From NCBI RefSeq assembly GCF_014207855.1, contig NZ_JACHKZ010000028.1:1-51272 (forward strand): a DNA stretch of 51,272 nt, given 5' to 3'. Both the position numbers and the translations under genes were made by a program. Of the stretch, positions 25,633 to 33,793 are shown one piece after another; the stretch's first letter is position 1, and each line of letters opens with the position of its first letter. Source of the stretch: Comamonas odontotermitis. GTDB lineage: Bacteria; Pseudomonadota; Gammaproteobacteria; Burkholderiales; Burkholderiaceae_C. Under the pieces are notes generated by a model. The model searched no databases and had not been told where the DNA came from. It was given only the letters and a program-made list of their open reading frames with translations.

Positions 25633-26252
25633 CCACCCACGCAACCAAAAAAAATGCGCCTGGAACCACAAAAGCAGTTACCAAGGCGCTCAGTCATACA
25701 AAGCAAGATTGTACAGAACAAGCCCTAAAAAAAGCCATAGGCATCGGGGCGACACAAATTGCAGCACTACAGGTGCATTTTTTGGGCTACACTGATCGCA
25801 AGCCGAGAGGCCCGGTGCTTCAAAACACCAAATCCGAAGAGGTTGCAGCCCCCACCGTCAAGCGGGGTTTTGTCACGCCCAATTTTTGGGGGCTGGTGCG
25901 TCAGCACCTACCCTATATGGTTAAGGGTGAGATGGCTCACTCCGCGAGGATGGGCGCACGGCTTCGGACGTGTTTTGAACATCTCACCCACCTTATGCGC
26001 TTCAAAACGCAAATGGTGGTTCTCTTGTATCCCGAAGGAGCCAAGACCATGACCGCTATGACACTGGCCGGCCACTGCGCTGTGCCTGCTAAACCTAAAG
26101 CCATTCCAGCAGATCATCTGCAAACCGTGTTGGGCGCTTTTAATGCAGCCAACCTGGCCAGCAGCTATATCGAACGCGGCAACTTTGCCGCCGCCCGCCG
26201 CAAACTGGTGCTTGCGCTGCAAGCCATCAACCAACTGCAAGCGGAGGTCTGA
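25626..26252 (+). CDS. Hypothetical protein of the replication module (208 aa, possibly only its 3' third)
   Basis: The frame is open from ATG 25626 (overlapping the previous stop) to 26252, 208 aa. The first 140 residues are basic and unrecognised; the last 67 (MTAMTLAGHCAVPAKPKAIP to the end) read like an ordinary helical protein and start at ATG 26049 behind GAAGGAG, a strong ribosome-binding site. The real gene may be the short one, with the upstream part being a structured non-coding region; both starts are reported because I cannot decide. Confidence 0.55.
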   Translation: MLATHATKKNAPGTTKAVTKALSHTKQDCTEQALKKAIGIGATQIAALQVHFLGYTDRKPRGPVLQNTKSEEVAAPTVKRGFVTPNFWGLVRQHLPYMVKGEMAHSARMGARLRTCFEHLTHLMRFKTQMVVLLYPEGAKTMTAMTLAGHCAVPAKPKAIPADHLQTVLGAFNAANLASSYIERGNFAAARRKLVLALQAINQLQAEV

Positions 26253-26255
26253 GCC

Positions 26256-26597
26256 ATGACCACCAGCAAAAAGAATGCCGCGCCAGTCACGGCAGGCGCT
26301 GCCCATGACCAGCCTGGCTTGTTGAACGCTGCCGGGACGCTTGCCCAATGTGCAGACAAATTGGCCTTCCGTGCAGAAGATGCTATTGAGCATTTGCGTT
26401 GCGCCATGCAAGCCTATGAAGGGCTGGAATACATGGTGTCTTGTGCCGCTGACCATGCCATGCCACAGCCGGAACAGCTTGGCGCAATCATCCGTGCAAG
26501 TAATGAGGCGGTGAACACTCGCCTGGATACCCTAGAAGCGGCACTGTCCGAATTGCGCGCTTTTCTGCAGGCCACGCCTGAACATGGAAGGGTATAA
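26256..26597 (+). CDS. Hypothetical protein of the replication module (113 aa)
   Basis: 113-aa helical soluble protein starting MTTSKKNAAPVTAGAAHDQP with ALSELRAFLQATPEHGRV at the end. It follows the previous stop by 3 bases. Unrecognised; similar small genes sit upstream of gpA in many betaproteobacterial P2-like elements. Probably an accessory protein of the module. Confidence 0.7.
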   Translation: MTTSKKNAAPVTAGAAHDQPGLLNAAGTLAQCADKLAFRAEDAIEHLRCAMQAYEGLEYMVSCAADHAMPQPEQLGAIIRASNEAVNTRLDTLEAALSELRAFLQATPEHGRV

Positions 26598-26599
26598 CC

Positions 26600-26815
26600 A
26601 TGGCCAGCACTACTCCAACCGCCACCGCAGCCACCAGTTTTTACGACTTGTGCGATGCAGATAAAGCCGACCTAGCCTATTGGGCGATAGACCGTGCTTG
26701 CGCCGGCGAACCACCGCAAGCAGACGATGGAGCGGCCCTGCTCTTTGCTCTCGGCCTGGTTAACCGGGCAGCACAGGCACTGCGCGTTGCACTACCGAAA
26801 GGCGGTGCCGTATGA
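26600..26815 (+). CDS. Hypothetical protein of the replication module (71 aa)
   Basis: 71-aa acidic helical protein (MASTTPTATAATSFYDLCDA, then WAIDRACAGEPPQADDGAAL). It starts 2 bases after the previous stop, and its own stop overlaps the next start (GTATGA). Unrecognised. Confidence 0.65.
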   Translation: MASTTPTATAATSFYDLCDADKADLAYWAIDRACAGEPPQADDGAALLFALGLVNRAAQALRVALPKGGAV

Positions 26816-27288
26816 AGCAAGACCGGGCCGAAGCCCAGGCCATCGCAAACGCCATGCTGCAGCGCCTGCAGGCGTTTCCCATCATCGATCAACCCCACGC
26901 ACAATGTCTGGCTCCTGATCTGGTGTTGCTTGACCCAGTTGCTCCTCGCTTCGCGTCTACGGCATTCGTGGGGCCACCAGAAAAGGGCATTCCCATGCGT
27001 TTGCGACCGCGGTTTGCAGAGCTACGCGAGCATTTTGCCAACAAGGCCGGCAACACCACTCATAGCGGCGTAATGGATGCGGAATGGGCGCGCATGCCAC
27101 TCCCCTGGCGCATTGTGATGCTGATGATGGGCGGGATTGGTGACTTGGATGCGGATATGCACCAGCTGGCCGCCCGAAGTTGGCAGTTGATCCCTCCCAA
27201 AGAGCGCGATGGCATACGCTCTGCGCTACGCGAAGCCTATATGGTATTGAGCCGCGTGCAGGCATTGCGACTGCGAACCATCGACTAG
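26812..27288 (+). CDS. Hypothetical protein upstream of gpA (158 aa)
   Basis: 158 aa, starting MKQDRAEAQAIANAMLQRLQ; contains WARMPLPWRIVMLMMGGIGD and ends SRVQALRLRTID. It overlaps the preceding gene and is 6 bases ahead of the replication gene. I recall no named family; its fixed position next to gpA suggests a replication accessory role. Confidence 0.7.
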   Translation: MKQDRAEAQAIANAMLQRLQAFPIIDQPHAQCLAPDLVLLDPVAPRFASTAFVGPPEKGIPMRLRPRFAELREHFANKAGNTTHSGVMDAEWARMPLPWRIVMLMMGGIGDLDADMHQLAARSWQLIPPKERDGIRSALREAYMVLSRVQALRLRTID

Positions 27289-27294
27289 CGCATC

Positions 27295-29307
27295 ATGGCC
27301 ATCCCGCGCCTGTTGCCCACCAGTAGCCTGCGCGACTGGGAGACAAACAAGCCACGCATGCAAATGGTGAAATACCATCTGCAGCGCGTGGCTGACTGCG
27401 CGCCAACGGGCTGGAAAGCAGCGATTGCGGAACACCTGGCCGGAGCCATCACGAAAGAAGGTCAGCAGCCAAACATACCCGAATGGGTGCAGGCCTGGGA
27501 CAAGCTGCAACAAATTGCCGACTTTGATGCAGCTTATGGCGACGCCGCACGCCTGAACCTGAGCGACTATGAAATCTGCACCTGGGCAAAACAGCTGGCC
27601 GCCCAGGTAGATGAATTTATGGATGGTTGCGAGCTGGCCCGTTTTAGCCTGGCTGAACGGGGCCAGGCGCTGACCATGATGCTGCGAACCACTGGTGCGC
27701 TGACGATCGAGGACTTGGTGGGCCTATTCAAATTCAAAGATGGCGATACGCCGCAGGACAAGGATCGCAAAGTTGATGCAGCGATAAAGCGCTCATCAGA
27801 CGATAGCTGGTGGCGCCGAAAGCTGCGCCGCTTGGTGGCCCGTGTAGTGGAAGCCGGAGCCATTCGCTTGGGTATGGTGAACATGGCCAAGGGTCGGTAT
27901 ATCAGCCATGGCGGCCTCGTACGCCGCCAAGCACAGATCAAACGCAATACCGAAGCGCTGCAGCGCAGCCTGTACCGTAATGAGGCAGGCCAGGTATACA
28001 CCTTGGCCGAGCTGGCCGCACTGAGCACCGCCAACCCGCTGGTGCGTGGTGGCGAGCTAATGACGCGCATCCGCGGCGCCGAAGAGTATGCAGACAGCCA
28101 TGGCCATGTGGGCTTGTTCATCACCCTCACCTTGCCGAGCAAGTTCCACCCAGTCACCATTCGCGCAGGCAAAACGCGCCACAACAAAAAGTACAAAGGT
28201 GCCACGCCCCGCGATGGGCAAGAATGGCTGCGCGATACCTGGGCCAAGGCGCGTGCTAAGCTGGCCCGCCTGGGCGTAAAAATCTACGGCCTGCGCGTGG
28301 CCGAACCCCACCACGATGGCACACCCCATTGGCACGCCCTGCTTTGGACGGAAAGCCAAGCCGACGCCATCACCCTAGAGGCCACCTTACACCACTACTG
28401 GCTGGCAGAAGACGGCCAGGAACGCGGCGCGCAAGACAACCGCGTGTGCATCAAGCACATGGACAGGGGCGGCGCCGCAGGCTATGTGGCCAAGTACATT
28501 GCCAAAAGCGTGGGCCATGTGGCACTGACTGACCACCAAGATTTGGTCAACGGCGACCAGATAAAAATGGAGTTCGGCGAAGAGACCAGCCAAGGTCACC
28601 AACGGGTAGACGCCTGGGCAGCCTGCTGGGGCATTCGCCAATTCCAGACCATTGGCATGCCCAGCGTGACGGCCTGGCGCGAGTTGCGCCGCGTAAGCAA
28701 AGACCAGCTTGACCTGTTCAACCAAGAAGGCGACCTCCAAACCATGAGCGCTTACCGCGCATGCCACCGCCAAGGCAACTTGCGCGCTGACTGGCGCGTG
28801 TTTATGGAGGCAATGGGCGGCCACGCCCTAAAGCGCCATGAGTGGCACCTACGCACCGTGACCACGATGGTGGAAGAAGGCCAGGTGAACCGCTACGGCG
28901 AAGCGGTAGAAGTGGGCCGCATCGTGGGCCTGACACCGCAGCGGGGCCGCATGTGTGGCCGCTGGCTGGTAAGCCGCCGCATCGCCTGGATGCCGGTAGC
29001 GAACGAGAGCAGCACGCATGCGGCGCATGCATTCAAGACCAAGACTGAAAACCCCAATGCCGCAGGCCAAGCTCAGAGCGCAAGCATGGCGCCAGTCCGG
29101 CAGGCTTTGCCTGCCGCTTGGACTGGTTTCAATAACTGTACGGCCCGGCTGACGCATGGGCTGCGGAAGGCTTTATTTGGTCGTGAAGACGATGAGGAAA
29201 GCGATTGGAACGATCCTGATGGCCAGGTTATGCCAAAAAGACACCAACGCGTTAAAGTCAGCCCATTTTTGCAGCTCATAGAAGCAGACGAACGTAGAGC
29301 TGCGTAG
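27295..29307 (+). CDS. Replication endonuclease (P2 gpA-like HUH protein)
   Basis: 670 aa; starts rolling-circle replication by nicking the origin and joining covalently to the 5' end. The HUH motif is THWH-type: T343-P344-H345-W346-H347-A348. Downstream, GYVAKYIAKS carries Y397 and Y401, the pair of tyrosines separated by three residues that is characteristic of P2 gpA. In P2 the origin lies inside the A gene itself, so the element's origin may too. It is the last gene of the rightward module and is convergent with the defence-type gene 18 bp away. Confidence 0.92.
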   Translation: MAIPRLLPTSSLRDWETNKPRMQMVKYHLQRVADCAPTGWKAAIAEHLAGAITKEGQQPNIPEWVQAWDKLQQIADFDAAYGDAARLNLSDYEICTWAKQLAAQVDEFMDGCELARFSLAERGQALTMMLRTTGALTIEDLVGLFKFKDGDTPQDKDRKVDAAIKRSSDDSWWRRKLRRLVARVVEAGAIRLGMVNMAKGRYISHGGLVRRQAQIKRNTEALQRSLYRNEAGQVYTLAELAALSTANPLVRGGELMTRIRGAEEYADSHGHVGLFITLTLPSKFHPVTIRAGKTRHNKKYKGATPRDGQEWLRDTWAKARAKLARLGVKIYGLRVAEPHHDGTPHWHALLWTESQADAITLEATLHHYWLAEDGQERGAQDNRVCIKHMDRGGAAGYVAKYIAKSVGHVALTDHQDLVNGDQIKMEFGEETSQGHQRVDAWAACWGIRQFQTIGMPSVTAWRELRRVSKDQLDLFNQEGDLQTMSAYRACHRQGNLRADWRVFMEAMGGHALKRHEWHLRTVTTMVEEGQVNRYGEAVEVGRIVGLTPQRGRMCGRWLVSRRIAWMPVANESSTHAAHAFKTKTENPNAAGQAQSASMAPVRQALPAAWTGFNNCTARLTHGLRKALFGREDDEESDWNDPDGQVMPKRHQRVKVSPFLQLIEADERRAA

Positions 29308-29325
29308 TCTCCAGTATTAATCTAT

Positions 29326-31131
29326 TTACATTCCAGCAATGAATCGTTTGTAGAGTTCGCCATATTGTTGTGGTGCGACCTCACTCAGCTGGTTTCCATG
29401 TCGCACAAAGAACGCACCGCCAAAATTGGATGGTTCGTCTTGAGCCTGAGCTTCAAATACGTAGACGGTCTTTTCGTAGTATCGAACGGCCTTCACATTT
29501 CTCGCCACATAGTCTTTCAGTGGTTCAGAGAGAGTGGAGCTTTTAATCCGCTTAGTTAAGTCCATGAACAGTTGATCAAGCGACTTCCCCAGTGCATCCG
29601 CCTCGTGCTCTACTCCTGTAATAAAGAACCGCTCGAATGGCAACGCGTCTACTTTGTAAAGCATCGATACGCGCCTTGCGTCCGCCTCAGTGTCAGCCAC
29701 CCCAACTATCACATAACCACGAACTCCCTTACGAATGTTTGCGATGCCGACGAGTGTCTTGAGGATTTTTTCGAAGCTATCCTCATCAAATCCATTCTTG
29801 CCATCCAAACGCAAGAATCCCTGCTTAAAGTCGTATGCACCTTGTTCAGTGTACGACTGCGTAAGAATGTTTTCCATCTGAGTGATCCAGCGAACTTTCG
29901 CGGGATCATAACCACGACTGGGAACAAATGCAGGGCTGTAGACACCCGAAGCTCCATTAACCGCATTGACACGATCTTCAGAGCCCCAGCGCCCACCTTC
30001 GGGAATCCGAATGTTTGCTCCACTGCCGTCTATTAATCTAATCAGCACATCTTGATCGGCTACTTCTTTATTTTCAAGAACAATCAGTTTATGGAGTGCC
30101 AAAAATACAACTTGAAAATATCGTGGAGCTCGTGGTGGCTGTTCACCAAACAGCAATTGACCTAGTGTTCGACCAGCGCGGTTCAATGATATTTTTAGTT
30201 GATCTATCACACGCTGAAAGTCCGCAGATACTACCTCTATAGTATTTTTCTGAGTAGCCAGCTCAATTTCCTGGTACCGTTGTTGTTGAGTTTCACCATC
30301 ACTATAACCAAAAAAATCATCCAAAAACTCACTTCGAGATGATGGTTTTTCCTCCAACAGCATAAAAGCAAGGATGTCGGATACTAACTCCTCATCCCGA
30401 GATTCTCGTACTTGCTCTTTGGTTAAAACGCCTTGCTTAATCCAAAATATTTCATCGACATCAATACCTTAGGACAAATCTCTATTTGTGATTGAGATTT
30501 TTTTCATTTCGTTCAAAGGAAGTTCATCCGAAGCAGAAGCATCACCTCTAACCTTAGACGAGATAAGCCGTACAGCCTGAGCAAAATGACCAGTAGCACC
30601 GGCAATTCGGAGCTCTTGCCGAGATAGTTTTCGTCCACCGGAATTAATTCGACGAAAAACCTCATCAACATCACTTGCGTTAGAGAATTCGTATATTGAC
30701 AGAGGCATTGTGTACGCTGCCACTTGCACGCATGCTTCGCGTGGCAATACAGGCTCACGTTGTACTAGCTTCCCCTCATCCATCAATGCCTTGGTTTCAG
30801 CCATTGTGTTTAAGTCAAAGTAGCAACCATTGATGTCGTATTCATTTTCGATAAAACCAAAGATGGCATTCAACCGTTGCATTCCATCGATTATTTCGAA
30901 AAAATTCTGCAACTCAGCTTTCCGTTCTGCAAGCAAAACAATTGGAACCGGATAGCCTGAAATAATAGAATCAATGAACCGTCGCTTTTCCTCCAATGTC
31001 CAAACGAGTTTACGTTGATATCTACGATTTACAATATACCGCCAAGCCAAATAGTTGCCATAGATGCGCTGGATTGCCTCGCCTTTAACTGTTAAATCCT
31101 GTCCTGGGCGATTAACTTTGATTTCTATCAT
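29326..31131 (-). pseudogene. DUF262-AlbA_2 (Schlafen-like) defence-type protein split by one in-frame stop
   Basis: A frame of 602 codons from ATG 31131 (with AAAGG upstream) to the stop at 29326 is interrupted only by TAA at 30471-30469 (codon 221). N-terminal part: DUF262 marks NRRYQRKLVWTLEEKRRFID, EIIDGMQRL and RINSGGRKLSRQELR. C-terminal part (about residues 424-595): YDFKQGFLRLDGKNGFDEDS, GYVIVGVADTEADARR and FFVRHGN, the AlbA_2/Schlafen-like ATP-binding pattern. The frame is preserved on both sides. AT-rich compared with its neighbours. It occupies the cargo slot between rep and int, the usual place for anti-phage genes. Whether the stop is a true mutation or a sequencing error is open. 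Confidence 0.85.
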
Positions 31132-31368
31132 ATTTGCCTTTCTTCTATCCATAAATTCTATTTTTTAACTGTGCTTGGCAGAGCACTGGACTACGCGCTG
31201 CATGCAGATACTCCATAAATCCCGACTAATCCCGCCATCAGCACCATCAGCAATGTCTAAAAACCAGCATATTTGCAAGACAGATATACAAGCAAAATTG
31301 CAGAGCAGATGATTACAGGCTTCTACAACACTGGTATGGCTGAAATGTATCAAAGCGAGCGTCTAGAT
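31132..31368. other. Short AT-rich gap between defence gene and integrase
   Basis: Should hold the leftward promoter for the DUF262 gene and the 3' flank of int. No gene or clear structure seen. Confidence 0.4.
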
Positions 31369-32634
31369 TCATACCTCATTTGTAGACCCTCGCTCGCTCA
31401 TCCCATCTATTTCATCGGCCCACCATTGCATCAGCGGTCGCCTAGCTTCAATATATTTTGCATGGTTGTAGCGACCGCGAACGCCCCGCGTCACATGTGC
31501 AAGCGCCGCTTCGATCAAATCCGAATCAAACCGCTGCGCATCATTGGCCGCTGTGCTGAAAATATGCCGAAAGCCGTGGGGCGTTTGCCTGTCCTCATAG
31601 CCCAGGCGTCGCAGCGCCATCAAAAAGAACATGCCGCTTTTGGGCTTCTTGGTATCACTACGGCCAGGGAACAAAAATGGATAGGCACCGTTGATGTGCT
31701 GCAGCTCTTTGAGCAACGCGACCGCCTGGGTCTGCAATGGGATGACGTGCGGATCGCCAGTTAGCTTCTCTGACTTTTTGCGCTTCATGCGCATGGCTGG
31801 CACCGTCCATTCGCTTTTGGCAAAGTCAATTTCTGCCCACTCTGCCTCTCGCAGCTCAGATGGGCGGGTGGCAAGCATCATCAGCAGTTGCAGGCCAATC
31901 GAGGCCTCGCGCGACTTGTAGCCCCTGATTGCTCGAATCAACTCTGGCAGCTCCCCTTGCGTCACATGCTTCATGGCCTCCGCCTTACGGGTCTCTAGGC
32001 GCTTGTGCATGGTGGCCAGGGGGTTTGCCTCCATCCGGTCGGTGATGACGGCCAAATCCAGAATATCGCGGCACATGGTCAGCACACGGCTGGCCATTTC
32101 AATGATCCCGGCCTCCTGCATACGGTTGAAGTGCTCCAGCCACTCTTTGGCCTTGATCTGCGCGAATGGCCGCATGCCAAACTGGGGATAGACATGGTTT
32201 TTTAGTGCGCCGATGTTCCGCACTGCGGTGCCATCCACCCAGGTACGGGTTTTGATGGCGATCCATTCGTTAGCCAGGGCCTCAAAAGTGTTTTCTGAAA
32301 TTCTCTGAGCGGCGCCTTTAAGCCGGTTTACCGTATCCCGCAGCGTTTCACCTGACTGCATTGCCTCGACCAGCTCGGCTTCTTTTTGTCGAGCCTTTGC
32401 CGCAGACAGGCTTCCGTCTCGCTTGCCATAGGCCCCGATGCCCATGAATGACCATTTGCCAGGGCCGATCTTGTAACGAATCTCCCAAGACCTACGACCG
32501 TCTGGTCGCACGTAAAGGTGCAGATTTCTATCCGTGGTGTCTCTGACCCGGTAAGCGCTAGCCTCAGGCTCCAGCGCCTCGATCGTTGTGTCCTTAAGGG
32601 GATGATGCCTTTTAGTAAGGTCTACTCGCTTCAT
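31369..32634 (-). CDS. int: P4-type tyrosine integrase
   Basis: 421 aa. N-terminal arm-binding DUF4102 region (AYRVRDTTDRNLHLYVRPDG, GIGAYGKRDGSLSAAKAR), then a core-binding domain and the catalytic domain with R257 (ATRPSELR), H353 and R356 (TPHGFRHIFS), H380 and nucleophile Y389 (GRYNHAKY). It would integrate and, with AlpA, excise the element at tRNA-Pro. Start: ATG 32634 (MKRVDLTKRHH); the frame upstream to 32754 is open but includes att DNA. This start codon lies inside one of the TGGCATACATGA repeats, so integrase binding there could repress its own translation or transcription. Confidence 0.94.
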   Translation of the reverse strand: MKRVDLTKRHHPLKDTTIEALEPEASAYRVRDTTDRNLHLYVRPDGRRSWEIRYKIGPGKWSFMGIGAYGKRDGSLSAAKARQKEAELVEAMQSGETLRDTVNRLKGAAQRISENTFEALANEWIAIKTRTWVDGTAVRNIGALKNHVYPQFGMRPFAQIKAKEWLEHFNRMQEAGIIEMASRVLTMCRDILDLAVITDRMEANPLATMHKRLETRKAEAMKHVTQGELPELIRAIRGYKSREASIGLQLLMMLATRPSELREAEWAEIDFAKSEWTVPAMRMKRKKSEKLTGDPHVIPLQTQAVALLKELQHINGAYPFLFPGRSDTKKPKSGMFFLMALRRLGYEDRQTPHGFRHIFSTAANDAQRFDSDLIEAALAHVTRGVRGRYNHAKYIEARRPLMQWWADEIDGMSERGSTNEV

Positions 32635-32682
32635 GTATGCCACCAGTTCGCTTTTTAAGCAGCATACATGACGGCATACACA
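32631..32682. promoter_or_regulatory. Candidate integrase arm-type sites, right cluster
   Basis: TGGCATACATGA in inverted orientation at 32642-32631, AGCATACATGAC at 32661-32672 and CGGCATACACA at 32672-32682. The first is identical to the left-end site 17557-17568 and overlaps the int start codon. All lie within 125 bp of the right att repeat. Confidence 0.6.
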
Positions 32683-32751
32683 TTGGCCGCTGTTGTATAG
32701 GAGCATGTAGGGCCATGCTCGGCCATGAATTTTCACGTAAGTCCGTGAATA

Positions 32752-32808
32752 CAAATGAAAAACCCGTATGCCGAAGCATACGGGTTTATATCAATGGTCG
32801 GAATGGCG
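32752..32808. repeat. Right attachment repeat (attR) inside the tRNA-Pro 3' end
   Basis: Matches 17428-17483 apart from three single-base indels and one substitution. It contains the tRNA terminator hairpin AACCCGTATG (32761-32770) / CATACGGGTT (32777-32786), the encoded CCA and the first acceptor-stem bases of tRNA-Pro. This is the copy that keeps the tRNA gene intact after insertion. Confidence 0.88.
32761..32786 (-). terminator. Terminator of tRNA-Pro
   Basis: 10-bp perfect stem with a 6-nt loop, followed on the minus strand by TTTTTC, immediately 3' of the tRNA. It is duplicated at the left att repeat. Confidence 0.85.
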
Positions 32809-32871
32809 GGATTCGAACTCGCGACCCCTTGCACCCCATGCAAGTGCGCTACCAGGCTGCGCTACATTCCG
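32795..32871 (-). tRNA. tRNA-Pro (anticodon GGG)
   Basis: 77 nt on the minus strand, beginning CGGAATGTAGCGCAGCCTGG, with anticodon stem CTTGC/GCAAG and loop ATGGGGT giving anticodon GGG. The T-arm is GTCGCGAGTTCGAATCCCGC-like, and the acceptor end is CATTCCG followed by ACCA with CCA encoded. All stems pair. The 3' end is the insertion target of the satellite, and the gene is complete. Confidence 0.95.
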
Positions 32872-32889
32872 AAGACTTGAATTATATAC

Positions 32890-33324
32890 CTAGTTTTCAG
32901 GCTCTCCAGAAAGAATGCGACGAATTTCTTGCAATTCGATAGCGGCCTGCTGCCAGGTGACCGGCTCTGCAGGGTTGAACGCACTTGCCTCATCCAATGC
33001 AGCTGCATCCATTCCATTCAGTGTGAACGCAGCGTCATCCGCCAAGGCCTCCAGCATGGCATGGCCACGAGGCAGGGTTTGCAGTTGGTTGCGCGCGCCG
33101 CTGATGGTAAAGCCACGCTCATACAACAGCTCACGAATGCGGCGGATCATCAACACCTCGTGGTGCTGGTAATAACGTCTGTTTCCGCGGCGCTTGACGG
33201 GACGCAGCTGTGTGAACTCCTGCTCCCAATACCGCAGCACATGCGGCTTGACATCACACAGCACCGCCACTTCACCAATGGTGAAATAGCGTTTGGCGGG
33301 GATGGAGGGAAGCTGTTTTTCCAT
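32890..33324 (-). CDS. MerR-family transcriptional regulator
   Basis: 144 aa with a MerR helix-turn-helix at residues about 12-75: RYFTIGEVAVLCDVKPHVLR, then YWEQEFTQLRPVKRRGNRRY and MIRRIRELLYERGFTISGAR. This is the regulator that in Betaproteobacteria routinely follows ihfA; its targets are not known. There is no metal-binding cysteine pattern in the C-terminal part. ATG 33324 was chosen over the further-upstream frame. It may be read from the pheST-ihfA transcript; tRNA-Pro follows 18 bp downstream. Confidence 0.9.
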   Translation of the reverse strand: MEKQLPSIPAKRYFTIGEVAVLCDVKPHVLRYWEQEFTQLRPVKRRGNRRYYQHHEVLMIRRIRELLYERGFTISGARNQLQTLPRGHAMLEALADDAAFTLNGMDAAALDEASAFNPAEPVTWQQAAIELQEIRRILSGEPEN

Positions 33325-33452
33325 GGGCAAATTGTAAACAGCCGCTAATGCGGCCGTGTTGCATACTGGCGATGCGGCCAGACGAGCGGCAGGCAATGTC
33401 TGCTGATGGCCAATCTTGGCCCCTCAGTCGGCACATTGCCATACCCTCCAGT

Positions 33453-33773
33453 CTAGTCTGCGGGAGCCTGCACCGAGTCCTTGAGTTTGCCACTGGCGTG
33501 AAAGGTGACAACGCGGCGCGCTTCGATAGGCACTTCTTCGCCGGTGCGCGGATTGCGGCCCGGACGGGCTTTCTTCATGCGCACCTGGAAATTGCCAAAG
33601 CTCGACAGCTTCACGTCTTCACCCTTGATCAGGCTCTCGGCGATCAGGTCGAAAAACGCATCCACCATGTCCTTGGCTTCACGCTTGTTCAACCCGATGT
33701 TGTCAAACAGCATGTCAGCGAGCTGCGCCTTGGTCAGCGCAGGTTGCTCCAGACTTTCTACTGTAAATTCCAT
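33453..33773 (-). CDS. ihfA: Integration host factor subunit alpha
   Basis: 106-aa DNA-bending protein that pairs with IhfB; involved in recombination, replication and transcription, and also a usual cofactor for phage-type integrases such as the one in this window. Features: [20 protein letters not shown], the [20 protein letters not shown] beta-arm with its DNA-intercalating proline, and [17 protein letters not shown]. It follows pheT by about 20 bp, as in most Proteobacteria. Confidence 0.96.
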   Translation of the reverse strand: MEFTVESLEQPALTKAQLADMLFDNIGLNKREAKDMVDAFFDLIAESLIKGEDVKLSSFGNFQVRMKKARPGRNPRTGEEVPIEARRVVTFHASGKLKDSVQAPAD

Positions 33774-33793
33774 AGCAGTATCCGCAATATAGA

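Larger units (their letters stand above)
17428..32808. mobile_element. P2-related phage satellite or reduced prophage integrated at tRNA-Pro
   Basis: A 15.4-kb element bounded by direct repeats of about 56 bp (17428-17483 and 32752-32808) at the 3' end of tRNA-Pro(GGG). It carries, left to right, an unknown gene, alpA, ogr, two unknown genes, gpE/E', a small coiled-coil protein, the tape measure, a moron, a second AlpA, six small replication-module genes, gpA rep, a defence-type pseudogene and a P4-type integrase. Structural genes other than the tail chaperones and tape measure are missing, as are lysis and packaging genes. All phage-type frames except the defence gene are intact. Confidence 0.85.

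Noticed and set aside
30469..30471. The in-frame TAA as a recoding or real gene boundary (two separate genes)
   Set aside because: TAA is not a known selenocysteine or pyrrolysine codon, there is no ribosome-binding site or start codon directly after it, and the frame continues with protein-like sequence for 35 codons before the next ATG. A nonsense mutation is simpler.
17428..32808. Interpretation of the element as a tailocin
   Set aside because: There are no sheath, tube, baseplate, fibre or lysis genes, while integrase and replication genes are present.
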